Source: Candidatus Brevefilum sp. (GTDB taxonomy: Bacteria; Chloroflexota; Anaerolineae; Anaerolineales; Anaerolineaceae). From it: DNA of 6,406 nucleotides. The notes under the pieces were generated by a model. It saw only the letters and a list, made by a program, of their open reading frames with translations. It was not told the origin of the DNA and searched no databases. Shown here one piece after another: positions 1 through 6,406 of this stretch. A program made the position numbers and the translations under genes. The number at the start of each line of letters is the position of its first letter. Positions within the stretch are counted from its first letter, which is position 1. The stretch spans positions 1-6,406 of the forward strand of contig SLIC01000255.1 in the NCBI GenBank assembly GCA_007135845.1. The letters run 5' to 3'.

Positions 1-207
1 AATCTGAGAACTGCACTTCCAGCATCTGGTGAATCAGAAGTACCTGAAAATATGCCTGCACGTTTAGAAGCTCTGGCGACATATTTTCGCGAGATGCCCA
101 AAGAGACAGCACGCTTCACGAAAGATGAGGCAACCTTGAAAATGGTGACTGAAACTGCTCAAATGCGGTTGGAAGTAATAAGAGATTTATTATCAACGAT
201 TACGTGA
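1..207 (+). CDS. 3' end of an unrecognised gene (C-terminal 68 residues)
   Basis: An open frame enters from the left edge and ends at a TGA (205-207), giving 68 residues. The first part, rich in Pro, Ser and Glu (for example PASGESEVPENMPARL), reads like a linker. The remainder is charged and probably helical: it contains YFREMPKETARF, and the protein ends RDLLSTIT. Codon use resembles the downstream genes and no stop interrupts the frame, so a real coding end is likely. I do not recognise the family, and no catalytic motif is visible in this fragment. The stop lies 82 bases before the next gene's preferred start, so co-transcription is possible. A chance open frame of this length cannot be fully excluded. 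Confidence 0.6.
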   Translation, partial: NLRTALPASGESEVPENMPARLEALATYFREMPKETARFTKDEATLKMVTETAQMRLEVIRDLLSTIT

Positions 208-275
208 AAATGATTCCTAACAGGTTTAACTCCCTAATTGGGTGTCGAAGGGGCGGATACTGTCCAAGCGCCACC

Positions 276-279
276 AGGG
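276..279 (+). promoter_or_regulatory. Probable ribosome binding site favouring ATG290
   Basis: AGGG lies 10 bases before ATG290. The competing in-frame GTG at 242 has only a weak AGG further upstream. This site, together with the family alignment of the N-terminus, decides the start of the URO-D-like gene. Confidence 0.45.
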
Positions 280-289
280 TTTCAATCAA

Positions 290-1438
290 ATGGATACATT
301 GACCTCGCGTGAACGTCTTTTGACAGCTTTAACCCTCGGTGTGCCGGACCGACTGCCGGTAACCACTCATCACCTCATGCCGTATTTCCTGGAAAAGCAG
401 ATGGGTGGAATTTCAGAAAGTGACTTTTTCGATCAATTTGGAATGGATGGCATTACCTGGTTTTTTGGCACCACCACCTTTCCAACTGATAGTTCCTATT
501 TAAGTTCTAGTGGATTTGTTCAAACTGAAAATTGGACGATCGATGTTGAAGATCTTCCCACTTCAAAACATCCAACCAATCGCTACAAAATCAGAACGCC
601 TGGAGGAATGCTAACCATGGCATTAGCATCTGATCAATACACCACCTGGATCATCGAGCACCTGATCAAAGAGAAAAGAGATATCGACCTGCTGGCTGAT
701 TATATGCCGGCAGTAGGCTGTGACCATGATGGTCTCAACCAAGCTGCTTCAAAATGCGGTGATCTCGGGATCGTACGAGGAGCTATCCCCGGGTTTCAAA
801 TCTATGGTCAGCCCGGTTGCTGGCAGGATGCTGCCTGCCTGGTTGGGATTGAAGATCTGATTCTTTCCTCCTACGATGATCCCAATTGGGTTCATGCCCT
901 GTTACAAATCCTGCAAGAAAGGAAGAAGCATTATATTCAGTCTCTTATCGATGCACCCTTTGACCTGATTGAGCTCGGTGGGGGAGATGCGTCAACAACC
1001 GTCATCTCTCCCCATCTTTTTAATACCTTTGTCGCTCCCTATGACAACGAACTGATCAACCTGGCACACGATTACGGTCAGAAAATCGTCTATCATACCT
1101 GTGGTGGGATGATGCCAATCCTTGAATCAATTGCGGATATGAACCCGGATGCGATGGAAACCTTCACACCCCCAGCCATGGGCGGAGATACAGACCTGGC
1201 AAAAGCCAAAGCTCGCATTGGTCAGCGGGTGTGCATGATTGGTGGTTTCGATCAATTCCACTACCTGCTGGATTGTTCACCAGAACAGACTCGCCAGGCA
1301 GTACGTGAATGTTTCCAGGCTGCCGGTCAGGGAGGCGGCTATATCCTCTGTCCTTCAGATCATTTCTTTAATGCAGATCCAGACTTACTCCATGCTTATG
1401 CTGACGAAGCGCACCAATGCCGCTACCGCAGCACTTGA
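290..1438 (+). CDS. Uroporphyrinogen decarboxylase-like protein, probable zinc/cobamide-dependent methyltransferase
   Basis: A 382-residue protein of the URO-D superfamily (TIM barrel, cytoplasmic). The N-terminus carries the family signature RERLLTALTLGVPDRLPV (residues 7-24). It lacks the RQAGR segment that follows in true haem-pathway HemE, so haem synthesis is unlikely. The barrel contains ELGGGD (228-233), then HTCGG with His269 and Cys271, MIGGFDQ (316-322) and Cys354 in YILCPSDH. This H-x-C...C set matches the zinc ligands of the MtaA/MtbA/CmuA branch, which moves methyl groups between a corrinoid protein and a thiol or similar acceptor. The substrate cannot be read from sequence, and no corrinoid protein is in the window. 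The start is ATG290: an AGGG lies 10 bases upstream and the family N-terminus begins a few residues in. An in-frame GTG at 242 would add 16 residues unlike the family and has a poor ribosome site. Length is normal for the family. The family call is firm; the methyltransferase role is inferred. Confidence 0.9.
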   Translation: MDTLTSRERLLTALTLGVPDRLPVTTHHLMPYFLEKQMGGISESDFFDQFGMDGITWFFGTTTFPTDSSYLSSSGFVQTENWTIDVEDLPTSKHPTNRYKIRTPGGMLTMALASDQYTTWIIEHLIKEKRDIDLLADYMPAVGCDHDGLNQAASKCGDLGIVRGAIPGFQIYGQPGCWQDAACLVGIEDLILSSYDDPNWVHALLQILQERKKHYIQSLIDAPFDLIELGGGDASTTVISPHLFNTFVAPYDNELINLAHDYGQKIVYHTCGGMMPILESIADMNPDAMETFTPPAMGGDTDLAKAKARIGQRVCMIGGFDQFHYLLDCSPEQTRQAVRECFQAAGQGGGYILCPSDHFFNADPDLLHAYADEAHQCRYRST

Positions 1439-1653
1439 ACCAAAATTTTTTCTTTCCGGTTAACGGATATTGTCAAAAAACACATTATCAAATTCACCCT
1501 GTTAAAAAAGATAATCATCTGCAACCTGAGTAAACATTCCCATTGGAAAACATTGATTCACATTAACAACGTTATAATAAAGTCAACTGTTCACATCTGT
1601 CCAATTACTTTCTGATCCATGAACGCATCAAATTTTTTCTGCTTATAAAAACA
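1439..1653 (+). other. AT-rich intergenic region, no gene seen
   Basis: These 215 bases between the methyltransferase-like gene and the lipoprotein gene contain several A and T runs and stops in all forward frames. A short hairpin, TCCG/CGGA (1455-1467), is not followed by a T run, so I do not call a terminator. A consensus -10-like TATAAT is listed separately. No small gene or structured RNA is evident. Confidence 0.6.
1553..1578 (+). promoter_or_regulatory. Possible promoter for the lipoprotein gene
   Basis: A perfect TATAAT stands at 1573-1578. The nearest -35-like hexamer, TTGATT at 1553-1558, is only 14 bases away, shorter than the usual 16-18. The -10 match may be real but the pair is imperfect, and AT-rich DNA produces such matches by chance. 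Transcription from here would give a leader of about 70 bases before ATG1654. Confidence 0.3.
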
Positions 1654-2838
1654 ATGTTCATCATCAGGCAATTAATTAAATTCATTTATTATCTCGGGCT
1701 GGCAGCTTGGTTATTGCTTGCTTGTACAACTTCGAATCGCATATCCACACAAGAAAGTCAACCCACACCAAACAAAACCATGATAGCTGAAGCAACCCCA
1801 CAGGCGTTATTTTCTTTACCAGCACCCCTCTATTACCTCCAGGATGGCCAAATTTGGCGGCTTGATCCAAACGCCCAGACCATAATCCAAGTCACATTTG
1901 AAAATGTAGAGGTTGAAGCCTTTGACATTTCCCCACTGGATGGGAGTCTGGCTTACATCAGCGGTAACAACCTGGTGATTTCAGATCCATACGGTGGTCA
2001 CCGAAAGGTTCTGCTGTCAGGAATGGCATTGCCATCAAACCTTGATGAGCTTGCCCGTCTGAACGAAATGGATCACATTACTCAATCCTTACGCTCACCT
2101 TACTGGTCAGCAGACGGCCAAAAAATAGCCTATATAAAGAATGGACTGCAAGTTTACAACTTAGAAATAAACCAGGTTGAGCCAATCTATCTTTATCCAA
2201 ACAACCTTCATGAGCAAAATCTTTTAGCCAATCTGCTTTCCTGGTCACCAGATGGTCAATACTTCCTGGTCAGTCAATACACCTACCCCACCGAAAGCTT
2301 ACAACAGCTCAGAATCGGTATACTCACACCAGACAATTACCTGTATGACCTTTCCGAAAGCTATTTGACGACCTTTGCCTGGAATCCTGAATCAACCCTG
2401 CTATTGCTGGCAAATGCTGCATATGGGTCTCCACAAGCCTTACAGATCTGCAAATTAGCGAACATGCAATGCACACTGATCGCAGAATATGAACCCGCTC
2501 GCTGGTCTTATCATTACGCTTATCCATTCATCACGACGGAGGACAAGGTATTGGTGTTTATGGGAACAACCAATGATGGAACCCAAATCCCAGACACCTT
2601 CAAGCTGATCAGCCTCGATCTGGATGGAAACTATAGGCGGAATCTAAGGAATGATGGCTACAATTTGGCATCAGCTCTGTGGTCCCCAGATGGAGATGGC
2701 GTCGTAATTGTCCTGTCAGAGGAAACTGGTGATTTTAAAGCTGGTTCGATGTTATGGTTAGGTATCACCAATACAGAGCCAGTTTCTTTACCTGGCATGC
2801 AAGGGACCAACTTACGCTGGGATCTATCTGAAAGGTAA
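1654..2838 (+). CDS. Lipoprotein with TolB/WD40-like beta-propeller
   Basis: A 394-residue predicted exported lipoprotein. The N-terminus has basic residues (Arg5, Lys9), a hydrophobic stretch (10-22) and the lipobox LLAC with the acylated Cys at 24. A Ser/Thr/Pro/Gln-rich linker (about 25-55) follows. The rest shows repeated propeller-strand motifs of the PD40/TolB type: DISPLDGSLAYI (91-102), YWSADGQKIAYI (150-161), SWSPDGQYFLV (196-206), AWNPESTLLLL (242-252), LWSPDGDGVVIV (342-353) and RWDLSE (388-393). About six blades are expected. The protein should sit on the outer face of the cytoplasmic membrane. Such propellers usually bind proteins or ligands; no catalytic residues or fused peptidase domain are visible, so the partner is unknown. 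ATG1654 is the only start that keeps the signal peptide, and there is no in-frame start upstream before a stop at 1564. No Shine-Dalgarno-like purine run precedes it, which is unusual beside the clear sites of the next two genes. Fold and location are well supported; the function is not known. Confidence 0.85.
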   Translation: MFIIRQLIKFIYYLGLAAWLLLACTTSNRISTQESQPTPNKTMIAEATPQALFSLPAPLYYLQDGQIWRLDPNAQTIIQVTFENVEVEAFDISPLDGSLAYISGNNLVISDPYGGHRKVLLSGMALPSNLDELARLNEMDHITQSLRSPYWSADGQKIAYIKNGLQVYNLEINQVEPIYLYPNNLHEQNLLANLLSWSPDGQYFLVSQYTYPTESLQQLRIGILTPDNYLYDLSESYLTTFAWNPESTLLLLANAAYGSPQALQICKLANMQCTLIAEYEPARWSYHYAYPFITTEDKVLVFMGTTNDGTQIPDTFKLISLDLDGNYRRNLRNDGYNLASALWSPDGDGVVIVLSEETGDFKAGSMLWLGITNTEPVSLPGMQGTNLRWDLSER

Positions 2839-2902
2839 TATAGCCGCTATTCACATCCGGCTTGGGAAGCAATGTCGCAACAAAAGTACAGGCTGACAAT
2901 TA

Positions 2903-2926
2903 TTAACAAATTTTACAAACTGTTAA
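2903..2926. repeat. Inverted repeat TTAACA-N12-TGTTAA upstream of the ATPase gene
   Basis: Two perfect 6-base arms, TTAACA (2903-2908) and TGTTAA (2921-2926), are separated by 12 bases. The spacing would suit a dimeric regulator, but the arms are short and AT-only apart from one C/G each, so chance is a serious alternative. Confidence 0.25.
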
Positions 2927-2971
2927 CATATAGACACGCGATGACACACAAAAAGCGGTAAACTTATAGAC
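2925..2971 (+). repeat. Direct repeat AAC(A/T)TATAGAC, two copies 36 bases apart
   Basis: AACATATAGAC (2925-2935) and AACTTATAGAC (2961-2971) differ at one of 11 bases. Each contains TATAGA, which resembles a -10 hexamer, so the copies could be tandem promoters or two operator sites. The meaning is inferred. Confidence 0.35.
2941..2970 (+). promoter_or_regulatory. Possible promoter of the ATPase gene
   Basis: ATGACA (2941-2946, five of six matches to the -35 consensus) is followed after 18 bases by TATAGA (2965-2970, four of six matches to the -10 consensus). Transcription would begin near 2977 and leave a leader of about 36 bases before ATG3013. The match is fair, not decisive. Confidence 0.35.
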
Positions 2972-3003
2972 GAAATTCTATCAAATTTGTAATATTTTAT
3001 TGT

Positions 3004-3008
3004 GAGGA
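3004..3008 (+). promoter_or_regulatory. Ribosome binding site of the ATPase gene
   Basis: GAGGA is placed with five bases between its AGG and ATG3013. This good Shine-Dalgarno match fixes the start of the ATPase. Confidence 0.7.
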
Positions 3009-3012
3009 AAAC

Positions 3013-5796
3013 ATGAAGGAAAACGAACATTGGCATAATCTAACCATTCAGGAGACCTATTCCACCCTGAATGCTTCTTATGAAGGTTTATCCGTGACAG
3101 AAGCTGAAAGCAGGCTTGCAGAATACGGTCCCAATGAAATTGATAAAGGGAAGGGGATTAGCAAACTTGAAATTCTTCTGGCTCAAATTAAAAATCCTCT
3201 GGTTTACATCCTCCTGATTGCAGCGGGGATCTCGCTGGTCTCAGCCCATTATTTTGACGCCATTGTTATCGGAGTCATCATCATCGTAAATTCACTGATC
3301 GGCTTTACCCAGGAATATCGCGCTGAAGAAGCATTAGAAGCCTTAATGTCCGCAGCTGCTCCAGAAGCTGAAGTCATTCGTAGACCTGAAGGAAAACAGG
3401 ACTTTATCGAAATGCGGGTGCCCACATCCGTCCTGGTGCCTGGTGACGTCATTTTGCTTAATGAAGGCAGTAAAGTCCCCGCAGACTGTCGTCTGCTGGA
3501 AGCCTTCAATCTCGAGGTAGATGAAGCCATGCTCACCGGGGAAAGCTTTAGCGTTGGAAAAACGATAGAACCTGTCCTCGGAGAACAAGCTGTAGCTGAT
3601 CGAAAAAACTTGGTTTATAGCGGTACCGTAATCACCCGCGGACGTGCCAGGGCCATGGTTTATGCCACCGGGACAAACACTGAAATGGGCGAAATCGCCA
3701 CCTTGATCCGGGACACAGAGAAAGCTGTTTCTCCCCTGAGGATCCAAACCGAGGTATTGGGAAAGAATTTGGGTTTGCTCGCATTTAGCGTGGCGGTCCT
3801 TACTGTTATTATTGGGTTAATCACTGCCCTGGGCTTTCAAGAAATCTTCATGTTTGCCCTTGCTTCTGCCGTTTCCAGCATTCCCGAAGGCCTCCCTGCT
3901 GTGATGAGCATCACCCTGGCACTCGGTGTCAGCCACATGGCGAAACGTAATGCCATTATCCGTCGTCTCCCCGCTGTTGACACCCTGGGTGTCGCCAGTG
4001 TGATTTGTTCTGATAAGACCGGTACCCTCACCACAAATAAAATGACCGTTCAGGAAATTCATACCGGGGGCAAAGATTTCCGCGTTACAGGCACGGATTT
4101 CCGTCCCCACGGAGAATTTCTGATCGACAACGAACCCGTGGACCCTTGTGCAGATTCTGACTTGATCATAGCTCTAACCATTGGGTCGCTTTGCAATAAT
4201 TCACGTTTATTCCAAATGGACGGCTCAGATAAGTGGGAAATTCGCGGCGATCCCACGGAGGCAGCGCTGATTGTAGCAGCCACAAAAGCGGATTGTTTCA
4301 AGGAAACCCTGGAAAAACAATTTGAACGAATAGACGAAATTCCCTTCAATTCCAACAGCAAATTCATGGTTACCTTCAACCGGGAAGACACCAACACAGT
4401 CAACACTTTTGTTAAAGGTGCCCCAGAGATCATCCTCTCACAATGTAAATACATCAAACTCAATGGAGTGGTTCAAGAACTTACCCCTGAGAAACGCAAT
4501 GCGATCAATGACATGAATCATCAAATGGCTGAGAAGGCTTTACGTGTTCTGGGATTGGCTTACAAGATCATTCCTGAAACAGAAATCGAGGCGATGAAAG
4601 AGAAACTCGAAAAGGCTCAGGACCCAGAACTCGTTTTCGTCGGGCTAACAGGCATGATGGACCCCCCTCGCCCTGAAGTCTTTGAAGCGGTCGAACGCTG
4701 TAAGAAAGCAGGGGTACGGGTGATCATGGCAACGGGCGACCATCAAGTCACAGCGCGCGCCATCGCTGAGGAGATTGGACTCCTCTCCGAGCGCGGCAGA
4801 GTCGTCACCGGCGCTGAAATGGACAAGCTGGATGAGGAGGGATTGGATTCGATCCTGGAAGAAACATCTGTCTTTGCCAGGGTTGCACCAGAACATAAGC
4901 ATCGCCTGGTTGGCAGCTTACAACGCCATGGTTATGTGGTCGCCATGACAGGCGACGGAGTTAATGACGCACCAGCCTTGCAAGCTGCAGAAATCGGCGT
5001 AGCAATGGGGATCTCCGGTACAGATGTGACCAAAGAGACTGCCGAGATGATCCTGACGGATGATAACTTCGCCAGCATCGTCAATGCTGTCGAAGAAGGG
5101 CGGTACATCTTCACAAATGTCCGTAAAGTTATTAAATTCTTGCTCTCGACCAATGTTGGCGAAGATCTTACCCTGCTGACATCTTTGATTTTGTTTGCGG
5201 GGCAGGGATTGATCATCTCCCCTGTGCAAATATTGTGGGTCAACCTGGTTACGGATGGAATCCTGGATGTCACCCTGGCCATGGAACCAAAAGAAAGAGA
5301 GTTGATGGATAAACCGCCGCGTGCTAAAAATGCACGCATCATTAACAAAGAAATTCTTTTCAACATTGTTATTGTTGCCCTGGTCATGGCTGCTGGCACC
5401 TTGTTGATGTATCATTTATCCGCAAACAACGTTCGTGCTTACCGTCAAACCATCGTCTTCACAACAATGGCAATGTTCCAGGTGTTCAATGCCTTTAATT
5501 GTCGCTCTCGCACCCAGTCATTCTTCTCGATGCCCTTTTTCTCTAACCCCTATCTGATCATTGCCATCTTTACATCCATCGTTCTTCAGTTCTTAGCTGT
5601 TCACGTACCCCTGATGCAAAACTTGCTTGGCACGGCACCCCTCACACCAGGTGATTGGGGAAGGGTTTTCGTGGTAGCCAGCACCATCTTTATTGTCGAT
5701 GAGATCAGAAAATTGATCCAGAGAAAAATCCAGAATAAACCCCAACCCATAAGAACCGATGGGTATACAAAAAAGGAACACAGCACGGCGAGTTAG
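3013..5796 (+). CDS. P2-type cation-transporting ATPase (Ca2+-pump-like)
   Basis: A complete 927-residue integral membrane pump that uses ATP to move cations, most likely Ca2+, out of the cytoplasm. Domain order is intact: cation-ATPase N-terminal segment (about 6-75), M1-M2 (59-98), actuator domain with TGES (175-178), M3-M4 (253-303) with PEGLP (291-295), phosphorylation loop DKTGTLT with Asp334, nucleotide domain with KGAPE (468-472), TGD (574-576) and TGDGVND (646-652), then six further membrane segments (about 708-898), giving ten in all. Cation-site residues known from SERCA are present in M4 (Glu292), M5 (Asn714, Glu717) and M6 (Asn744, Thr747, Asp748). The M8 position equal to SERCA Glu908 appears to be Gln823 (FQVFNAFN), as expected where one of the two Ca2+ sites is lost. 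Extra acidic residues Asp718 and Asp752 lie next to the M5/M6 ligands. The heavy-metal CPC motif is absent, excluding the P1B class; Na+ or Mn2+ transport remains possible. ATG3013 has a strong ribosome site. The DUF2293 gene follows after 52 bases. Confidence 0.95.
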   Translation: MKENEHWHNLTIQETYSTLNASYEGLSVTEAESRLAEYGPNEIDKGKGISKLEILLAQIKNPLVYILLIAAGISLVSAHYFDAIVIGVIIIVNSLIGFTQEYRAEEALEALMSAAAPEAEVIRRPEGKQDFIEMRVPTSVLVPGDVILLNEGSKVPADCRLLEAFNLEVDEAMLTGESFSVGKTIEPVLGEQAVADRKNLVYSGTVITRGRARAMVYATGTNTEMGEIATLIRDTEKAVSPLRIQTEVLGKNLGLLAFSVAVLTVIIGLITALGFQEIFMFALASAVSSIPEGLPAVMSITLALGVSHMAKRNAIIRRLPAVDTLGVASVICSDKTGTLTTNKMTVQEIHTGGKDFRVTGTDFRPHGEFLIDNEPVDPCADSDLIIALTIGSLCNNSRLFQMDGSDKWEIRGDPTEAALIVAATKADCFKETLEKQFERIDEIPFNSNSKFMVTFNREDTNTVNTFVKGAPEIILSQCKYIKLNGVVQELTPEKRNAINDMNHQMAEKALRVLGLAYKIIPETEIEAMKEKLEKAQDPELVFVGLTGMMDPPRPEVFEAVERCKKAGVRVIMATGDHQVTARAIAEEIGLLSERGRVVTGAEMDKLDEEGLDSILEETSVFARVAPEHKHRLVGSLQRHGYVVAMTGDGVNDAPALQAAEIGVAMGISGTDVTKETAEMILTDDNFASIVNAVEEGRYIFTNVRKVIKFLLSTNVGEDLTLLTSLILFAGQGLIISPVQILWVNLVTDGILDVTLAMEPKERELMDKPPRAKNARIINKEILFNIVIVALVMAAGTLLMYHLSANNVRAYRQTIVFTTMAMFQVFNAFNCRSRTQSFFSMPFFSNPYLIIAIFTSIVLQFLAVHVPLMQNLLGTAPLTPGDWGRVFVVASTIFIVDEIRKLIQRKIQNKPQPIRTDGYTKKEHSTAS

Positions 5797-5837
5797 ATGT
5801 AAAATCAAGTGACAGGGTATTTCAAATTAGTTCAGGC

Positions 5838-5843
5838 GAGGTG
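5838..5843 (+). promoter_or_regulatory. Ribosome binding site of the DUF2293 gene
   Basis: GAGGTG lies with seven bases between its GAGG and ATG5849. This strong match supports the start of the last gene in the window. Confidence 0.7.
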
Positions 5844-5848
5844 CCAGA

Positions 5849-6406
5849 ATGGATTTCAAAGTTTTTATTGCCTCAGGTGAAGCTACTTGTAGTGAATGCG
5901 GTCAAGACCTGGGTCGTCATGCCTGGATCATGCTTGACAAAGACAAAGGCGCAATTTGCCTGAGCTGTGCTGACCTGGACCACCTTGTTTTTCTTCCCTC
6001 TGGGGGTGCCGCCCTGACCAGGCGCTCTGCCAAATACTCAACCCTCCGGGCTATCGTCCTTAAGTGGAGCAGAGCCCGTAAACGCTACGAACGCCAGGGG
6101 CAGCTCATCGAAGAAGCTGCCTTGGAGAGAGCCGAAGAGGAATGCCTGGCCGACGCCGATGTGCGCGCCAGACGCCGCGAACGGGAAGCGGAATGCCGTG
6201 AATTGCTGGATCAGGCCTACATTGCCCAATTCTCCGAACGAATCCGAGAGATTTACCCAAACTGCCCACCTGGCAGCGAAAAAACCATTGCCGAACACGC
6301 CTGTGAGAAATACAGCGGTCGCGTTGGGCGCTCAGCCAGCGCCAAGGAATTTGATGAGGAAGCCATCAACCTGGCTGTGATTGCCCATGTCAGGCATGCA
6401 AAGACG
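5849..6406 (+). CDS. DUF2293 protein with N-terminal CxxC...CxxC zinc-like module (3' truncated by the window)
   Basis: The frame is open from ATG5849 to the last base, giving 186 residues without a stop, so the C-terminus lies outside. Residues 1-50 hold two CxxC pairs (Cys14/Cys17 and Cys37/Cys40) around a short strand-rich segment, typical of a small structural zinc site. Residues about 58-135 are very rich in Arg, Glu and Ala and probably form long helices, perhaps a coiled coil. From about residue 128 the sequence matches my memory of the DUF2293 domain: IREIYPNCPPG, EKTIAEHACEKYSGRVGRS and DEEAINLAVIAHVRH. This domain occurs in bacteria and fungi and has no established function that I know of. 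The basic helices and zinc-like module would fit nucleic-acid or protein binding, but that is inference. A clear ribosome site precedes it. The gene lies 52 bases after the ATPase with no terminator between, so they may be co-transcribed. Open frames on either strand inside 6038-6380 are shadows of this gene. Confidence 0.85.
   Translation, partial: MDFKVFIASGEATCSECGQDLGRHAWIMLDKDKGAICLSCADLDHLVFLPSGGAALTRRSAKYSTLRAIVLKWSRARKRYERQGQLIEEAALERAEEECLADADVRARRREREAECRELLDQAYIAQFSERIREIYPNCPPGSEKTIAEHACEKYSGRVGRSASAKEFDEEAINLAVIAHVRHAKT

Larger units (their letters stand above)
2839..3012 (+). other. AT-rich intergenic region upstream of the ATPase gene
   Basis: These 174 bases carry no gene. 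Just after the lipoprotein stop there are small dyads (AGCCG/CGGCT at 2842-2862 and GCTT/AAGC at 2860-2870) without T runs, so no intrinsic terminator is called. The second half is AT-rich, with a TTAACA-N12-TGTTAA dyad, a repeated AAC(A/T)TATAGAC motif and a promoter-like pair, listed separately. Confidence 0.6.

Noticed and set aside
290..1438. Annotation as HemE (haem-pathway uroporphyrinogen decarboxylase)
   Set aside because: The substrate-binding RQAGR segment is missing and the HxC...C zinc set of the methyltransferase branch is present.
1239..1463. Forward 74-codon open frame overlapping the end of the URO-D-like gene
   Set aside because: It is out of frame within conserved URO-D sequence, with no ribosome site or recognisable product.
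1455..1467. Hairpin TCCG-GTTAA-CGGA after the URO-D-like gene
   Set aside because: The stem is four bases and lacks a downstream T run, so I do not call it a terminator.
2842..2870. Small dyads AGCCG/CGGCT and GCTT/AAGC just after the lipoprotein stop
   Set aside because: Stems are only 4-5 bases and mutually exclusive, and no T run follows; too weak for a terminator or a structured RNA.
2941..2961. Tiny open frame ATG to TAA of six codons before the ATPase gene
   Set aside because: Too short, without a ribosome site, and it overlaps the promoter-like elements; no sign of a leader peptide with meaningful codons.
3343..3747. Reverse-strand 134-codon open frame
   Set aside because: It lies opposite the conserved actuator domain of the ATPase, and its translation shows no recognisable domain.
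4918..5415. Reverse-strand open frames of 155-165 codons inside the ATPase gene
   Set aside because: They are fully antisense to strongly conserved P-type ATPase motifs, have low-complexity, unfamily-like translations and no ribosome site; they are shadows of the real gene.
5745..5764. Hairpin ACCCAT-N8-ATGGGT near the end of the ATPase gene
   Set aside because: The six-base stem lies inside the coding region and is followed by an A run, not a T run, so it is not an intrinsic terminator.
6038..6298. Reverse-strand 86-codon open frame, and a + strand frame at 6159-6380
   Set aside because: Both lie within the DUF2293 coding frame, which continues to the window edge and has a ribosome site and family motifs.

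Overview
This 6.4-kb window looks like ordinary bacterial chromosome. It holds five protein-coding genes, all on the + strand: two run off the window edges and three are complete. I see no rRNA, tRNA, CRISPR array, insertion sequence or phage gene. Base composition is moderate (roughly balanced GC, with AT-rich intergenic DNA). The mix of a corrinoid-type URO-D-like methyltransferase, a lipoprotein with a TolB/WD40-like propeller, a P2-type cation pump and a DUF2293 protein suggests an anaerobic bacterium of the Chloroflexota (Anaerolineae-like). This is an inference from gene style, not from a marker gene.

Layout. Positions 1-207 are the 3' end of an unrecognised gene. After an 82-base gap comes a complete uroporphyrinogen-decarboxylase-like protein (290-1438) with an HxC...C zinc motif, which points to a cobamide-dependent methyltransferase rather than haem synthesis. 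A 215-base AT-rich gap leads to a complete lipoprotein (1654-2838) with a lipobox and about six propeller blades. A 174-base AT-rich gap with promoter-like and repeat elements precedes a complete 927-residue P2-type (Ca2+-pump-like) ATPase (3013-5796). Only 52 bases later, behind a good ribosome binding site, starts a DUF2293 protein with an N-terminal CxxC...CxxC module (5849 to the window end, 3' truncated).

How the genes relate. There is no clear common pathway. The methyltransferase and lipoprotein look like independent units with their own upstream regions. The ATPase and the DUF2293 gene are close enough to share a transcript, but nothing in the sequence shows a shared function.

No convincing undescribed multi-gene system is visible. 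The points most worth a second look are the altered cation-site residues in the ATPase (Gln in place of the M8 Glu, plus extra Asp residues in M5 and M6) and the poorly characterised zinc-module/DUF2293 protein.
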